A stretch of DNA of 64,000 nucleotides, taken from Ereboglobus sp. (GTDB lineage Bacteria > Verrucomicrobiota > Verrucomicrobiia > Opitutales > Opitutaceae). Below the pieces are notes generated by a model. The model worked only from the letters and a program-made list of their open reading frames with translations. It searched no databases and was not told the DNA's origin. Positions 53,217-62,241 of this stretch are shown one piece after another. The stretch lies in NCBI GenBank assembly GCA_029974595.1, contig JARKRC010000045.1:1-64000 (forward strand), in the 5' to 3' direction. Position 1 is the stretch's first letter; every line of letters starts with the position of its first letter. The position numbers and the translations under genes were made by a program.

Positions 53217-53614
53217 TTTAAGATTAAGTTTAAGATGAAGCACTCGGCGGACGAAACCTTTGAGAAACTCGACGTGTGGAAACGCAGTCATGCGCTGAGT
53301 ATCGAAATATACCGGCTGCTTGAAAAATGCAAAGATTGGGGATTCCGGGATCAGGTGACACGGGCGGCAAATAGCATATCTGACAATATTGCGGAAGGGG
53401 CGGAACGTCCCGGTAAGGCTGAATACCGCGCATTTATAGGATACGCCAAGGGATCGGCGGGCGAAACACGCTCCCAGTTGTTGCGGGCAAAAGCCCTTTG
53501 CTATATATCGGCAGTGGACGCGGATCGGCTGGTCTCAGAACTTATCGAGATTTCCCGGATGTTACGAGGCCTCTACAAGAGCATGGAGTAGCCCCCCTTA
53601 ATCTTAATCTTAAA
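53217..53614. mobile_element. second inverted-repeat-bounded four-helix-bundle cassette
   Basis: Arms TTTAAGATTAAGTTTAAG (53217-53234) and, inverted, CTTAATCTTAATCTTAAA (53597-53614) match at 17 of 18 bases. Further iterated TTAAGAT words lie outside (53210-53216). The left arm abuts the ATG of the only gene inside. The word differs from that of the first cassette, but the plan is the same: iterated A/T words, inverted, around one four-helix-bundle gene. It lies between a NERD gene and sufE. Confidence 0.55.
53235..53591 (+). CDS. four-helix-bundle protein, 23S intervening-sequence-protein family (second copy)
   Basis: The 118-residue product has the classic family start FEKLDVWKRSHALSIEIYRL. 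It continues FRDQVTRAANSISDNIAEGA, then KAEYRAFIGYAKGSAGETRS and a final helix ELIEISRMLRGLYKSM. It is only distantly similar to the copy at 45005 and belongs to the more common subfamily, so it is not a recent duplicate. The 60 codons upstream in frame are the shadow of the NERD gene. The function is unknown. Confidence 0.92.
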   Translation: MKHSADETFEKLDVWKRSHALSIEIYRLLEKCKDWGFRDQVTRAANSISDNIAEGAERPGKAEYRAFIGYAKGSAGETRSQLLRAKALCYISAVDADRLVSELIEISRMLRGLYKSME

Positions 53615-53623
53615 CTTCCCCTC

Positions 53624-54037
53624 GTGACGCTTGCCGAAAAACAACAACGCCTTATCGACGACCTCCTCGTCATTCCCGACTCGCAGGAACGCCTTGCCAT
53701 CGTCGTTGCCCGCAAAAACCACCTCGCCCCGCTCGCCTCCTCCGACCGCACCGACGCCAACCGCGTCCCCGGCTGCGTTTCCACTGTCTGGCTCACCGGT
53801 AGCCCCGATCCTGACACGGGTCGCCTCCGGCTCCGGATCGACGCCGAGTCCCCGCTTGTCAAAGGTCTCGTCTCGCTCCTCTGCGAACTCTACGACGACA
53901 CAGTCCCCGCCGCCGCCGCGACCTTCGAGTCCGGGCTTCTCGAAAAACTGAACATCGCTCGAAACCTGAGCCCCACGCGCCGCAACGGCCTCGTTGCCGT
54001 GCAAGCGCGCATCCGCGCCATCGCATCCGCGCTCTGA
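53624..54037 (+). CDS. sufE: cysteine desulfuration protein SufE
   Basis: SufE accepts sulfur from the desulfurase SufS for iron-sulfur cluster assembly. The 137-residue product has the active cysteine C51 in NRVPGCVSTVWLTG, the same position as in E. coli SufE. It also has LVKGLVSLLCELYDD and the C-terminal NLSPTRRNGLVAVQARI. The start is the GTG at 53624, within ten bases of the cassette's right arm, so the insertion may have replaced the native upstream signals. Confidence 0.93.
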   Translation: MTLAEKQQRLIDDLLVIPDSQERLAIVVARKNHLAPLASSDRTDANRVPGCVSTVWLTGSPDPDTGRLRLRIDAESPLVKGLVSLLCELYDDTVPAAAATFESGLLEKLNIARNLSPTRRNGLVAVQARIRAIASAL

Positions 54038-54039
54038 CT

Positions 54040-54069
54040 GATTCCGCAGTCCGCGTTCCACATTCCGCA
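54040..54069. repeat. ATTCCGCA word spacer between sufE and tatD
   Basis: The short gap is made of ATTCCGCAGTCCGCGTTCC-type words, the same type as at 4673-4704 and inside the formyltransferase gene. Confidence 0.6.
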
Positions 54070-54918
54070 TTGCTCTACGACGCTCACAACCATCTGCAAG
54101 ATCCCGCACTCGCGCCGCACCTCGACGAGATTGCCGCCGCCTATGCCGAAATCGGCTTAAAACGCGCCGTCGTCAACGGCACCTGCGAAGCCGACTGGCC
54201 GGATGTTACGGCGCTTGCCCGCCGTTACGATTTTGTCCTGCCCAGCTACGGCCTGCACCCGTGGGATGCCGGCAACCGCAGCCCTGCTTGGTTCGATACC
54301 CTGCGTTCGACGCTCGACGCCAACCCCGACGCGTCCGTCGGGGAAATCGGCTTGGATCGCTGGATACTCGACCGCGCCCGCCCTGACGACCCGCAGCTCG
54401 CCGGACTCCGCCGCGCCCCGCTTCCCGAGCAAATCGAAGTCTTCCGAGCGCAACTTGCCCTCGCTGCAGAGCGCAATCTCGCCGCCAGCATTCATTGCCT
54501 GGATGCTTTCGGTGCGCTCCTCGAAGTGCTCGAAACCACGCCGCTTCCGAAGCGCGGATTTTTGCTCCACGCCTACAGCGGCCCCACCGAAATGCTCCCG
54601 CAGTTCATCAAGCTGGGCGCGTATTTCTCATTCAACGGTTCCTTTCTTTCCGCGCATCACGCCCGCCACCGTGACGTCTTCCGCCAAATCCCGCTGGACC
54701 GCCTCCTCATCGAAACCGACGCCCCTGCCATGTCCCCGCCCGCCGGGTACCGCACGCACGCTTTTGCCCCGCCCGATGAAAAACTAAACCACCCGGCAAA
54801 CATCGCTGCGGCTTATGCCCCCATTGCCTCAATGCATGGGGTGCCGGATGGAACGCTTGCCGATTCCGCCCTCGCCAGTATCAGGCGGCTTTGGGACGGC
54901 GCAGCGGATCGGAGGTAA
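54070..54918 (+). CDS. TatD family metal-dependent hydrolase
   Basis: TatD-type enzymes are amidohydrolase-fold nucleases or D-aminoacyl-tRNA deacylases. The 282-residue product begins LYDAHNHLQDP, with the HxH metal motif. It continues SYGLHPWDAG, ASVGEIGLDRW, ASIHCLDAFGALLEVL and LLIETDAPAM, covering the metal ligands. The start is a TTG at 54070; no ATG or GTG exists close enough upstream to give a sensible N-terminus. It is the last GC-rich gene before the composition changes. Confidence 0.88.
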   Translation: MLYDAHNHLQDPALAPHLDEIAAAYAEIGLKRAVVNGTCEADWPDVTALARRYDFVLPSYGLHPWDAGNRSPAWFDTLRSTLDANPDASVGEIGLDRWILDRARPDDPQLAGLRRAPLPEQIEVFRAQLALAAERNLAASIHCLDAFGALLEVLETTPLPKRGFLLHAYSGPTEMLPQFIKLGAYFSFNGSFLSAHHARHRDVFRQIPLDRLLIETDAPAMSPPAGYRTHAFAPPDEKLNHPANIAAAYAPIASMHGVPDGTLADSALASIRRLWDGAADRR

Positions 54919-55101
54919 ACAAAGATCTTGGAGGTCTCCATCTGGCGCATGTCATTAAACGTCCTTTCTCCGAGATTGATGATTGGTGTAGACCAATAAC
55001 AAGCTTGATTCTCGAAAGAGTTGTGCGGAGTTGGGTGGGGTTTGCCTCGCAAATTGTTCCTTATTGCGTAATGCGAGTTAAGTGATACTGAAAAATTGTG
55101 T

Positions 55102-56028
55102 ATGAAAATTTCCATTGTTATTCCAGTTTTCAACGAATCAGCGGGTATTGAATTATTGCTGCGGCGCTTGCAGGATGTTACGGTCGGGTTATCCGAGCAT
55201 GAATGGGAAATCGTATTCGTTGACGATGGCAGCGCGGATGACACGGCCAGTGCCATCATGCAGCACCGCCGGTTGTTTCATGGGGAAATGAGGGTGGTGG
55301 AGTTTTCGCGCAATTTCGGACATCAGCCTGCATTGTTGGCGGGATTGCAGCAAGCAGACAGCGATGTAATTTTTTGCATAGATGCTGATTTGCAAGATCC
55401 GCCTGAGCTGTTCGGAGCCATGCTCGAAAAATATGCCGAGGGGTTTGATGTGGTCTATGCGGTTCGCAAAACACGGGTCGAGTCATGGCCAAAACGCTGT
55501 GCTTACAAGTTGTTTTATCGGCTGATGAGATGGATGACGGATGTGCCAGTGGCAGTGGATGCAGGCGATTTTGGATTGGTGACGCGGCGTGTGGCGCAGA
55601 TCATGACAGGTGGGGCGGATAAGGATTTGTTCTTACGCGGTCTTCGTGGCTGGAGTGGTTTCCGCCAGACGGGCTTGGAATATGAACGGCCTGGACGTGC
55701 TGCTGGCGAAACGAAGTATTCTTTTTCGAAATTGCTGAAATTAGCTGCGAGCGGCTGGCTGGGTTTTTCTTCCATGCCCTTGCGTTTCGCCACAGCGATG
55801 GGAATATTATCAGTATGCTTGTGCGCGGGCTACGGCACTTATGTGCTGGCACAAAAGCTTTGGGGAGAGGCCCCTCCTCCCGGTTGGACTTCGCTGACAT
55901 TAATCGTATTATTTATCGGCGGCGTGCAATTATTATCCATCGGGATTTTGGGAGAATACATTGGCCGTATATACAAACAGCTGCAGCCGCGTCCACTATT
56001 CATTATTAAAGAAATCCGGCAGTTATAG
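55102..56028 (+). CDS. polyprenyl-phosphate glycosyltransferase, GT2 (ArnC/GtrB-like)
   Basis: The 308-residue product transfers a sugar to a polyprenyl phosphate. It has ISIVIPVFNESAGIELLLRR, FVDDGSADD, the motif CIDADLQDPPELF, and two C-terminal membrane helices ending LGEYIGRIYKQLQPRP. The ATG at 55102 is preferred to a GTG two codons earlier. Codon use is more A/T-rich than in the genes to the left. It stands alone on the plus strand facing a minus-strand cluster. The donor sugar is unknown. Confidence 0.88.
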   Translation: MKISIVIPVFNESAGIELLLRRLQDVTVGLSEHEWEIVFVDDGSADDTASAIMQHRRLFHGEMRVVEFSRNFGHQPALLAGLQQADSDVIFCIDADLQDPPELFGAMLEKYAEGFDVVYAVRKTRVESWPKRCAYKLFYRLMRWMTDVPVAVDAGDFGLVTRRVAQIMTGGADKDLFLRGLRGWSGFRQTGLEYERPGRAAGETKYSFSKLLKLAASGWLGFSSMPLRFATAMGILSVCLCAGYGTYVLAQKLWGEAPPPGWTSLTLIVLFIGGVQLLSIGILGEYIGRIYKQLQPRPLFIIKEIRQL

Positions 56029-56142
56029 CTACTGGTGGGGAACCAAAAATCGAAGGAAAGTGCCATTCGTCCGGGTTGAGCCTGGGCATTTTGCATAATG
56101 CTTGGCCGAAGTTCTGTTGATATGCGCAGCTCGATGCAATTT

Positions 56143-58608
56143 CTATTGCGCCGGCTGGCGACGGCATCCGATACAAAGTGCGCCCGCCAGAAGCAACCCA
56201 GCTAGCGAGATCGATAAATATAGACTGAAATTCACCGGCCAATAATCAAAGCGCACTGTATGTTCGCCGGGAGGGATGAATATGCCCCGAAACATGTAAT
56301 TCGTCCGGTGTATCGGGACTTCTTTTCCGTCGATGGTCGCGCGCCAGCCGGGATACCAAGTGTCGTTGATTGCCAGCAGTTGCGATCGGACGCCACCACT
56401 TATTTGAAATTCAAGATGATTGGTTGTTTCACTCACGAGACCCAACACGCCGCGTGCGGCGTTGGCTGTTTTTGTCTCCGTCGGTGTTGCAGGCAGCTGG
56501 GCTACGGCAACACGGCCTTTGGCTAAGGCTGCCGACTCAACGGCGGGACACTGCTGAAGCTGCGCATTGGGCGTGATGACTACATGACGCAATGCCTCTT
56601 CATTATCGGCGACTGGCTGCCATTGTGAGTAAAGCATAAAACGCGGAATCGCGGTAACCCGGTTGTTGAGAAACAAGCGTCTGTCCGCGCCTCCCCATAA
56701 AACTTGCGGCCACGGTTGTCCGCCAACCTCCCACCGCACACTGGCGGCATCAAGGAGGTTATTTCGGACTGTTTGGCTTTGTGTGGCGATGAGATTAATC
56801 CATTTTCTGAAAGCCATTGTTTTGAAGCCATTTTGGCATAATACATCCAGATTGTGGTTGGGATACCATGCGCTATTGACGCCTGCCTCGATGGCCCATT
56901 CGTAAATATCAGGACGCCGATCGCCATACAAGAATTGATGTACGTCATTATACCAAGAGAAGGCGCGATATCGACTATCAGTCGCCAGTTTGGTTATGGC
57001 AGGAATACGGTCGTAAATATTGATCGGACCGGTGGTTAAAGCGGGCCGCGAAACCAGCAACAGGTTTAGAAACATCAGCATCACTGCTGTCATCGACGCA
57101 TTTTTATTATTAGACTTGGACATCAAGGTCCACAGTAGCCATCCGAAAGCCAATAACAGAAAAGCACCTGCCCATGCGAGGTTTGGCAGTACAGCTGCGA
57201 GCTCGGTGTCGGGAATTGGCTCGTTAAAGCCAAAAAGCATGGGCATTAGCGACGGGCGGGCTAGGCAGGCTACGGCCAGCAAAGTCAATAGCATGACTGC
57301 GGTAGCTTCGATCCATAGTGTAATAATGATACGCCGTGCCAGCGGACGGGGTGCATTCAAAATATAACTTACACCTGCGCCGATAAGCAGGATTTCGCCG
57401 GTGATTACTAGTAGCAGGAACTTTGAGGCAAAGCGCAGTTTCTGCATCATCGGCACGTAGTCCCGCAACCATGGGTAAAGCGGCGTATTGCTTCCCATGG
57501 CGACCAGCAATGCGAAGACGAACAATACCGATCCCCATAGTATGAGCAGTTTTCCCGTTCGGTCGCGTTCCCTCCAAGGTTGGAGAAAGGCGAACGGCAT
57601 GGCCAGCAATGCCAGCGCTCCAGTGTAAAACGAACCCAGACTGAACTCAAACATACCAGGCGTCCAAAAAGCCTGGGGATAACCAGATCGTCCGCCGATC
57701 ATTGGAAACACCGCTTTCAACAGTGATACCACCGATAGCGAACCCATATTAATACGGCTGTCAAAAGCATCTACGCCGCCGCGTTCGGTAAATGGTAAGA
57801 ACTGCCAAAACAAGGCCAAAGGCGGCATCACAATCAGAATTGCAATTATGCCAGCTGCGCCAGCGAACAGTGCTAACGACCATAGCATCCGCCAACTTCG
57901 GGCCGTGAGTGCAGCAAACACGATGAACAAGCCGTAGGCGATTAAGGGATAGGCAAAAAACTCATGATATTGAAATGAATAATGCAGAGCAAATGCTCCT
58001 GACATGGCCGCTATCCAGCCTCGCCGCTGCCAGAGGGATGTCAGCAAGCTGTCACGGCTATCAAGTTCAAGATGAAAGCATCGTGCCAAAATGCCGAGGT
58101 TGAGAAAAATCCAAATCAAGGCGAAGGGGCAAAGGATGAACTCCATTTGTGCTGTGGTAAACGTGCCAAACATCACTGCAATCGTTGCCACCAATGCGGC
58201 TGTCCTCTCGAGCTTCATCTGCCGTGCGAAAAAATACGCAGCCAGTCCCATTAGCCAAAGGTTGAAGAGAAAAAATATATTAATTGCCCATCCTGCTGGT
58301 AAAAATCCGAAGACTGCTGATAGCGGATAGAGAAACATATTAAAGTTCTCCAGAAATGGTGAACCGGTTCCGAGTGTGTTCCAAAGCGGAAAACTGCCGT
58401 CTGCAATCACTTGCCAGCCAAACTGGACAGGTTTTACAATGAGAAAGTAGCCGTCACGTAGCAAAAAGGTCTTTCCTCCGAAAAACAGATCACCAAGGAA
58501 CACCAGTGTCAGTAGAAATAGCAAAACACAGGGGTGTGCCGCGATTCGCAAAAAAAACGGCTGTGGCATTGCCGATGCGTTTTTCTGAAGGTCAGGGAGG
58601 GATTTCAT
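56143..58608 (-). CDS. YfhO-like polytopic membrane protein (GT-C type)
   Basis: The 821-residue product has at least 12 helices and a C-terminal periplasmic beta domain. Motifs PLWNTLGTGSPFLENFNMF and YPWLRDYVPMMQKLRFASKFLLL fit the YfhO family. WYPGWRATIDGKEVPIHRTN near the end is the YfhO C-terminal hallmark. YfhO proteins are thought to glycosylate lipoteichoic or other envelope polymers. The start overlaps the methyltransferase stop by four bases. GC content is visibly lower than in the flanking genes. Confidence 0.88.
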   Translation of the reverse strand: MKSLPDLQKNASAMPQPFFLRIAAHPCVLLFLLTLVFLGDLFFGGKTFLLRDGYFLIVKPVQFGWQVIADGSFPLWNTLGTGSPFLENFNMFLYPLSAVFGFLPAGWAINIFFLFNLWLMGLAAYFFARQMKLERTAALVATIAVMFGTFTTAQMEFILCPFALIWIFLNLGILARCFHLELDSRDSLLTSLWQRRGWIAAMSGAFALHYSFQYHEFFAYPLIAYGLFIVFAALTARSWRMLWSLALFAGAAGIIAILIVMPPLALFWQFLPFTERGGVDAFDSRINMGSLSVVSLLKAVFPMIGGRSGYPQAFWTPGMFEFSLGSFYTGALALLAMPFAFLQPWRERDRTGKLLILWGSVLFVFALLVAMGSNTPLYPWLRDYVPMMQKLRFASKFLLLVITGEILLIGAGVSYILNAPRPLARRIIITLWIEATAVMLLTLLAVACLARPSLMPMLFGFNEPIPDTELAAVLPNLAWAGAFLLLAFGWLLWTLMSKSNNKNASMTAVMLMFLNLLLVSRPALTTGPINIYDRIPAITKLATDSRYRAFSWYNDVHQFLYGDRRPDIYEWAIEAGVNSAWYPNHNLDVLCQNGFKTMAFRKWINLIATQSQTVRNNLLDAASVRWEVGGQPWPQVLWGGADRRLFLNNRVTAIPRFMLYSQWQPVADNEEALRHVVITPNAQLQQCPAVESAALAKGRVAVAQLPATPTETKTANAARGVLGLVSETTNHLEFQISGGVRSQLLAINDTWYPGWRATIDGKEVPIHRTNYMFRGIFIPPGEHTVRFDYWPVNFSLYLSISLAGLLLAGALCIGCRRQPAQ

Positions 58609-59363
58609 AGTTGTTTTTCGGAGGTGGGAAAACAGATGTCAAAAATCAACGATGTGCCAGGCAGGAGGTCGGGGAAAAGAAAATACTCCGCGTAAAAAAA
58701 TAATCCGAGCATGTGATGCAGGCTGATCGCAATGCGTCTGTGCGGTGGATTGATCTTTGCTGCGCGTCCTCCTTTGAGAAGTAATGACAGTCGTGCCGGA
58801 AGCCACAGCGAATGAAAAAAATAGGTTATCTTCCTAGGGCAACCTCCGGCATCCATCACAAGTTTTTTTACAGAATTTCGATCATAGCGCCGATAGTGCC
58901 CGTTAAGCTCATCCCAGTTAGAGAACAATTCCATCCGGGCAGGGACAGTAGCCACGATACATTTTACATTTGGGAAATCTTGGCACAGTTGTTTTAAAAA
59001 ATTTTCTGGAGTGGGGAGATGTTCAAGCACATCCAACAGCAACAGTGTATCGTATGTGATCCGTTCTTCATGAGGCAAGCTAGCGGCATCTATGCCAGTC
59101 CGTACATGTTCCCTGACCGCTGACCGCGGGACAATATTCGCGATGTCGACACCTTTAACCGCAAAACCGCGCTTGCGCAAATACTCTACCACAATCCCCT
59201 TTCCGCAGCCTACTTCCAATATCCGCCCGGACAGGCATCCGCGCCTCTTCAGGGTATTTGCAATGATTTTATTGCGAGCACACGTCCAATAATGATTTTG
59301 CACACCCTCTGGATATATGGCATCGAATTGGTGTTCGCCAAACTCTGTTGCGGTTTTTTTCAT
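58605..59363 (-). CDS. class I SAM-dependent methyltransferase
   Basis: The 252-residue product has the SAM motif RILEVGCGKGIVVEYLRKRG and the acidic motif VKGVDIA. It then has DTLLLLDVLEHLPTPENFL, typical of Methyltransf_11/23 enzymes. The C-terminal part is hydrophobic and may touch the membrane. The ATG at 59363 is preferred to a TTG at 59375. It overlaps the YfhO-like gene by four bases, so the two are probably co-translated in glycolipid or O-chain synthesis. The substrate is unknown. Confidence 0.85.
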   Translation of the reverse strand: MKKTATEFGEHQFDAIYPEGVQNHYWTCARNKIIANTLKRRGCLSGRILEVGCGKGIVVEYLRKRGFAVKGVDIANIVPRSAVREHVRTGIDAASLPHEERITYDTLLLLDVLEHLPTPENFLKQLCQDFPNVKCIVATVPARMELFSNWDELNGHYRRYDRNSVKKLVMDAGGCPRKITYFFHSLWLPARLSLLLKGGRAAKINPPHRRIAISLHHMLGLFFYAEYFLFPDLLPGTSLIFDICFPTSEKQL

Positions 59364-59561
59364 GTTGTGTCTCAAAATTAATTTTTTTGCATAGCAACGC
59401 GTTTCGACTTATGATTATCGTTGTCGAGTAAACTATATATATTCCTATCCATAAATTTAAAACATCTATAAAGATGTCATCCGATGGCAGATGACGAGTT
59501 GCTTTATGTCGGATAGGCATCAGTAATCTTCGTTAGAAGGTTCGAATGATAGTGAGAATTT

Positions 59562-61256
59562 TTATGAGCCATCTCCTGTCGTTTGCATAGGACCGGGACT
59601 TGTTCGTCTGAAAATAAGCACTACATCGCGGTCATGGTTGTATTGAGTGACCGGTTCGAATCTGCGCCAGAAGAGCTCCGGGCGGTAGAGGTCTTTCCAT
59701 AATACGTCTATTTTTTGAGCCAATTCATAGCGTACAGGCAGATGCCAGTACTGGGAGATATCTCTTTCCAGTTGTTGCAGGTTTCCAGATCCAAATGCCA
59801 CCAGCCAGTCGGGCAGTTTCTCGCCCTTGAAATGCACCGGAGACAGTGCTGCGTATTGCGGTTTGGAACGATTGTCGAACTGCCAAGCATACAGTAGCTG
59901 CGGCGTCGAAAACATCAACGGATAACAACTATCCAAGCCATTGGTGACATACACAGAGTCGCCGGGAGCGGCGTGGGCGTTGAGCCAGACGGCGGTAGGG
60001 CGGTAGGGCTCCGGGTTGGGCGAGAGGATTTCCTGAACGTAACACCATGCGGTCGACCGCGCACCGCACCATTTGAAGAACATGCCGCCATGGGTGAGAT
60101 TGCTAAAAAATACCAAGGCAGCCAGTGGCGCCGCGACCGCCATGCGCCCGAATGACAGACGGCACGCTGCCCATGCTGTCAGTGCGATGCCCGCCGGCAA
60201 CGTCGGGAGCAAATAGCGCACATCGGCAACTTGGGTGCTCGAGACCAATTGCGTGGTGATCACGGTCAACACCAGTGTCATCACCACGATGCAAGTCAGC
60301 GCCCGCAGCGCCGGGGTTGGAAACGGGGTCTTTTTTATCCGCGCCACGCTGATGCCGAAGGCCAGTAGAATCAATGGCCATGAGAGGAATTCCACCGTGT
60401 TGAGATCGCGAAGATGCCACCACCAAAGTGTGAGCTGTTCCGTCAGGCTGTTCTTCCACAGGTTGCCATCAGTGCCGGTTTTGAGGGGACACCAGACAAG
60501 AAAGACGAAGGTGTTGATGATAATCTGCGGCAACCAGACGATCAGCCAGTCGCCAAGGGAGAGGGCGGGGCGGCCTTCCCGACGGCGCCACACCAGAAAA
60601 TCCACGAACAGCGCCGCATACACCATCACATACATGGAATAATGGGAGGCGAACAATACCGACGACGCAGCAGCCATGCCCGCAAGCCAGCGTTTACGTC
60701 CGTCCCACTGCCAATAGCACCATGCAACCACCGTGGCGGCCAGCACCGCCAGTGCGTAATAACGACAGTTGCGAAAATACAAAAACATCGAAACGTTGCC
60801 GATGATGCCCAGCGACAGTACCAGCAGATAGCTTAAGGTCGCTCGTCGCGCCCACCATAGCATCAGCGCCACTGTGAGCAGTCCGCATAGCGCGAAGGGC
60901 AATCGCGCCTGCCAATTGCCGACACCGAATACGGCGAACGAGGCGGCTGTCGCGTAGTACATTGCCGGAGGCATCGCGCGGATTTCAAGGCCGACCAGCT
61001 CGCGTCCGTTCAGCCAGGCAACAATGTTGCCGTTTTTCAACAGCGCCGTTGTATCTCCCGTTTCGAGCACTCCTTCGCCTCCCAAAGCCGTGAGTGCTTC
61101 ATCGCTCCAAAGCGAATACGCTCCCAGATTCCAAAACAGCAAAAACGCCGCCACTAGTAGCGTGCCCGTGCAAATCGCCAAGCGCCAGCGCCGGTCGCGG
61201 GTGCCGCTGCCGGCGGGCGCGGGGATGCAAGGCACGCTGTCAGGATTGTCATTCAT
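59562..61256 (-). CDS. GT39-like membrane glycosyltransferase
   Basis: The 564-residue product has about 11 helices. The first periplasmic loop is WNLGAYSLWSDEALTALGGE, with the acidic residues of GT-C enzymes that use polyprenyl-phosphate sugars. A soluble C-terminal region of about 170 residues follows, including HAAPGDSVYVTNGLDS. It overlaps the preceding GT2 gene by eight bases, as expected for a donor-loading and donor-using pair. The acceptor is unknown. Confidence 0.85.
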   Translation of the reverse strand: MNDNPDSVPCIPAPAGSGTRDRRWRLAICTGTLLVAAFLLFWNLGAYSLWSDEALTALGGEGVLETGDTTALLKNGNIVAWLNGRELVGLEIRAMPPAMYYATAASFAVFGVGNWQARLPFALCGLLTVALMLWWARRATLSYLLVLSLGIIGNVSMFLYFRNCRYYALAVLAATVVAWCYWQWDGRKRWLAGMAAASSVLFASHYSMYVMVYAALFVDFLVWRRREGRPALSLGDWLIVWLPQIIINTFVFLVWCPLKTGTDGNLWKNSLTEQLTLWWWHLRDLNTVEFLSWPLILLAFGISVARIKKTPFPTPALRALTCIVVMTLVLTVITTQLVSSTQVADVRYLLPTLPAGIALTAWAACRLSFGRMAVAAPLAALVFFSNLTHGGMFFKWCGARSTAWCYVQEILSPNPEPYRPTAVWLNAHAAPGDSVYVTNGLDSCYPLMFSTPQLLYAWQFDNRSKPQYAALSPVHFKGEKLPDWLVAFGSGNLQQLERDISQYWHLPVRYELAQKIDVLWKDLYRPELFWRRFEPVTQYNHDRDVVLIFRRTSPGPMQTTGDGS

Positions 61257-62241
61257 GCTTCAGAACTTCCGAGGTTTGCGGGCGTTTTTCCTCGACCACC
61301 TGCTCCACAAGGTAATGCGGACGGCCTTTGATTTCTCGATAAATTCTTGCCAGATATTCGCCGACGATACCGAGGCAGAGCAGTTGTACGCCGCCGAGGA
61401 AAAAGATGCCCACCGTTTGCGTGGCGAATCCCACAACGAGGCGGTCCGTCCACCAACCGAACCATTGTCCCACACGTTGGAGGAACACCAGCGCGGTGCA
61501 GACTGTGCCGAAGAGGCACAGGGACAATCCGAGCCACGAGATAAAACGTAGCGGAATCTCACTGAAACTGGTGATGCCGTTCCATGCATAGTTGAACAAT
61601 TTTGCATAGGTCTGTTTCGGTTCGCCTGCCCGCTCGCGACGGTCATACCAAACCATGGCTTGCCGGTGGCCGAGCCAGCAGCGCAGCGCCGGTAAAAACA
61701 AATTGCGTTCGGGAAGTCGTTTCAACTCCTCCACGACTACGCGGTCCATCAGGCCGAACGTACCGCTGTCTTGGGGCATCACGTTGTTGGTCAGTCGTCC
61801 GAAGACCACATGAAAACCCCGCAGCAGCAACCCACGCATGCCGCGTTCCGGGCGCGAACGCCGGCGCCCAATGACCAGCCGGGCACCATCGCGCCAGCGG
61901 GCAAGCATTTCGGGGATGGCTTCGGGTGGGTCTTGCAAATCGGCGTCGAGAAAAATTACTGCATCTCCGTTTGCGTGGTCCAGCCCGGCGCGGTAAGCGG
62001 CCTGTTGTCCGAAGTTGCGTGTCAGGCAGACCAGCCGGGCGCGCGCCATGTCGCGCATCTCTTTTCGCACAAGCGCCACTGTGTCGTCACTGCTGCCATC
62101 GTCCACGGCCAGCCACTCCCATTTGACTGAGGCATCTTGAAACAACTGCCGCAACGCGGCGGCGAGCGCGGCAATCGTGTCGCTTTCGTTCCACAGTGGT
62201 GTGACTACTGTGACAAGCTGGGATGTATTGGATGCGTTCAT
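61249..62241 (-). CDS. polyprenyl-phosphate glycosyltransferase, GT2
   Basis: The 330-residue product has VTVVTPLWNESDTIAALAAA, AVDDGSSDD, IFLDADLQDPPEAIPEML, and QDSGTFGLMDRVVVEELKRL. Two C-terminal helices end in GEYLARIYREIKGRPHYLVE. It is a GtrB/DPM-type enzyme. Its start overlaps the SDR stop by four bases, and its end overlaps the GT39-like gene, so it is tightly operonic with both. Confidence 0.9.
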   Translation of the reverse strand: MNASNTSQLVTVVTPLWNESDTIAALAAALRQLFQDASVKWEWLAVDDGSSDDTVALVRKEMRDMARARLVCLTRNFGQQAAYRAGLDHANGDAVIFLDADLQDPPEAIPEMLARWRDGARLVIGRRRSRPERGMRGLLLRGFHVVFGRLTNNVMPQDSGTFGLMDRVVVEELKRLPERNLFLPALRCWLGHRQAMVWYDRRERAGEPKQTYAKLFNYAWNGITSFSEIPLRFISWLGLSLCLFGTVCTALVFLQRVGQWFGWWTDRLVVGFATQTVGIFFLGGVQLLCLGIVGEYLARIYREIKGRPHYLVEQVVEEKRPQTSEVLKHE

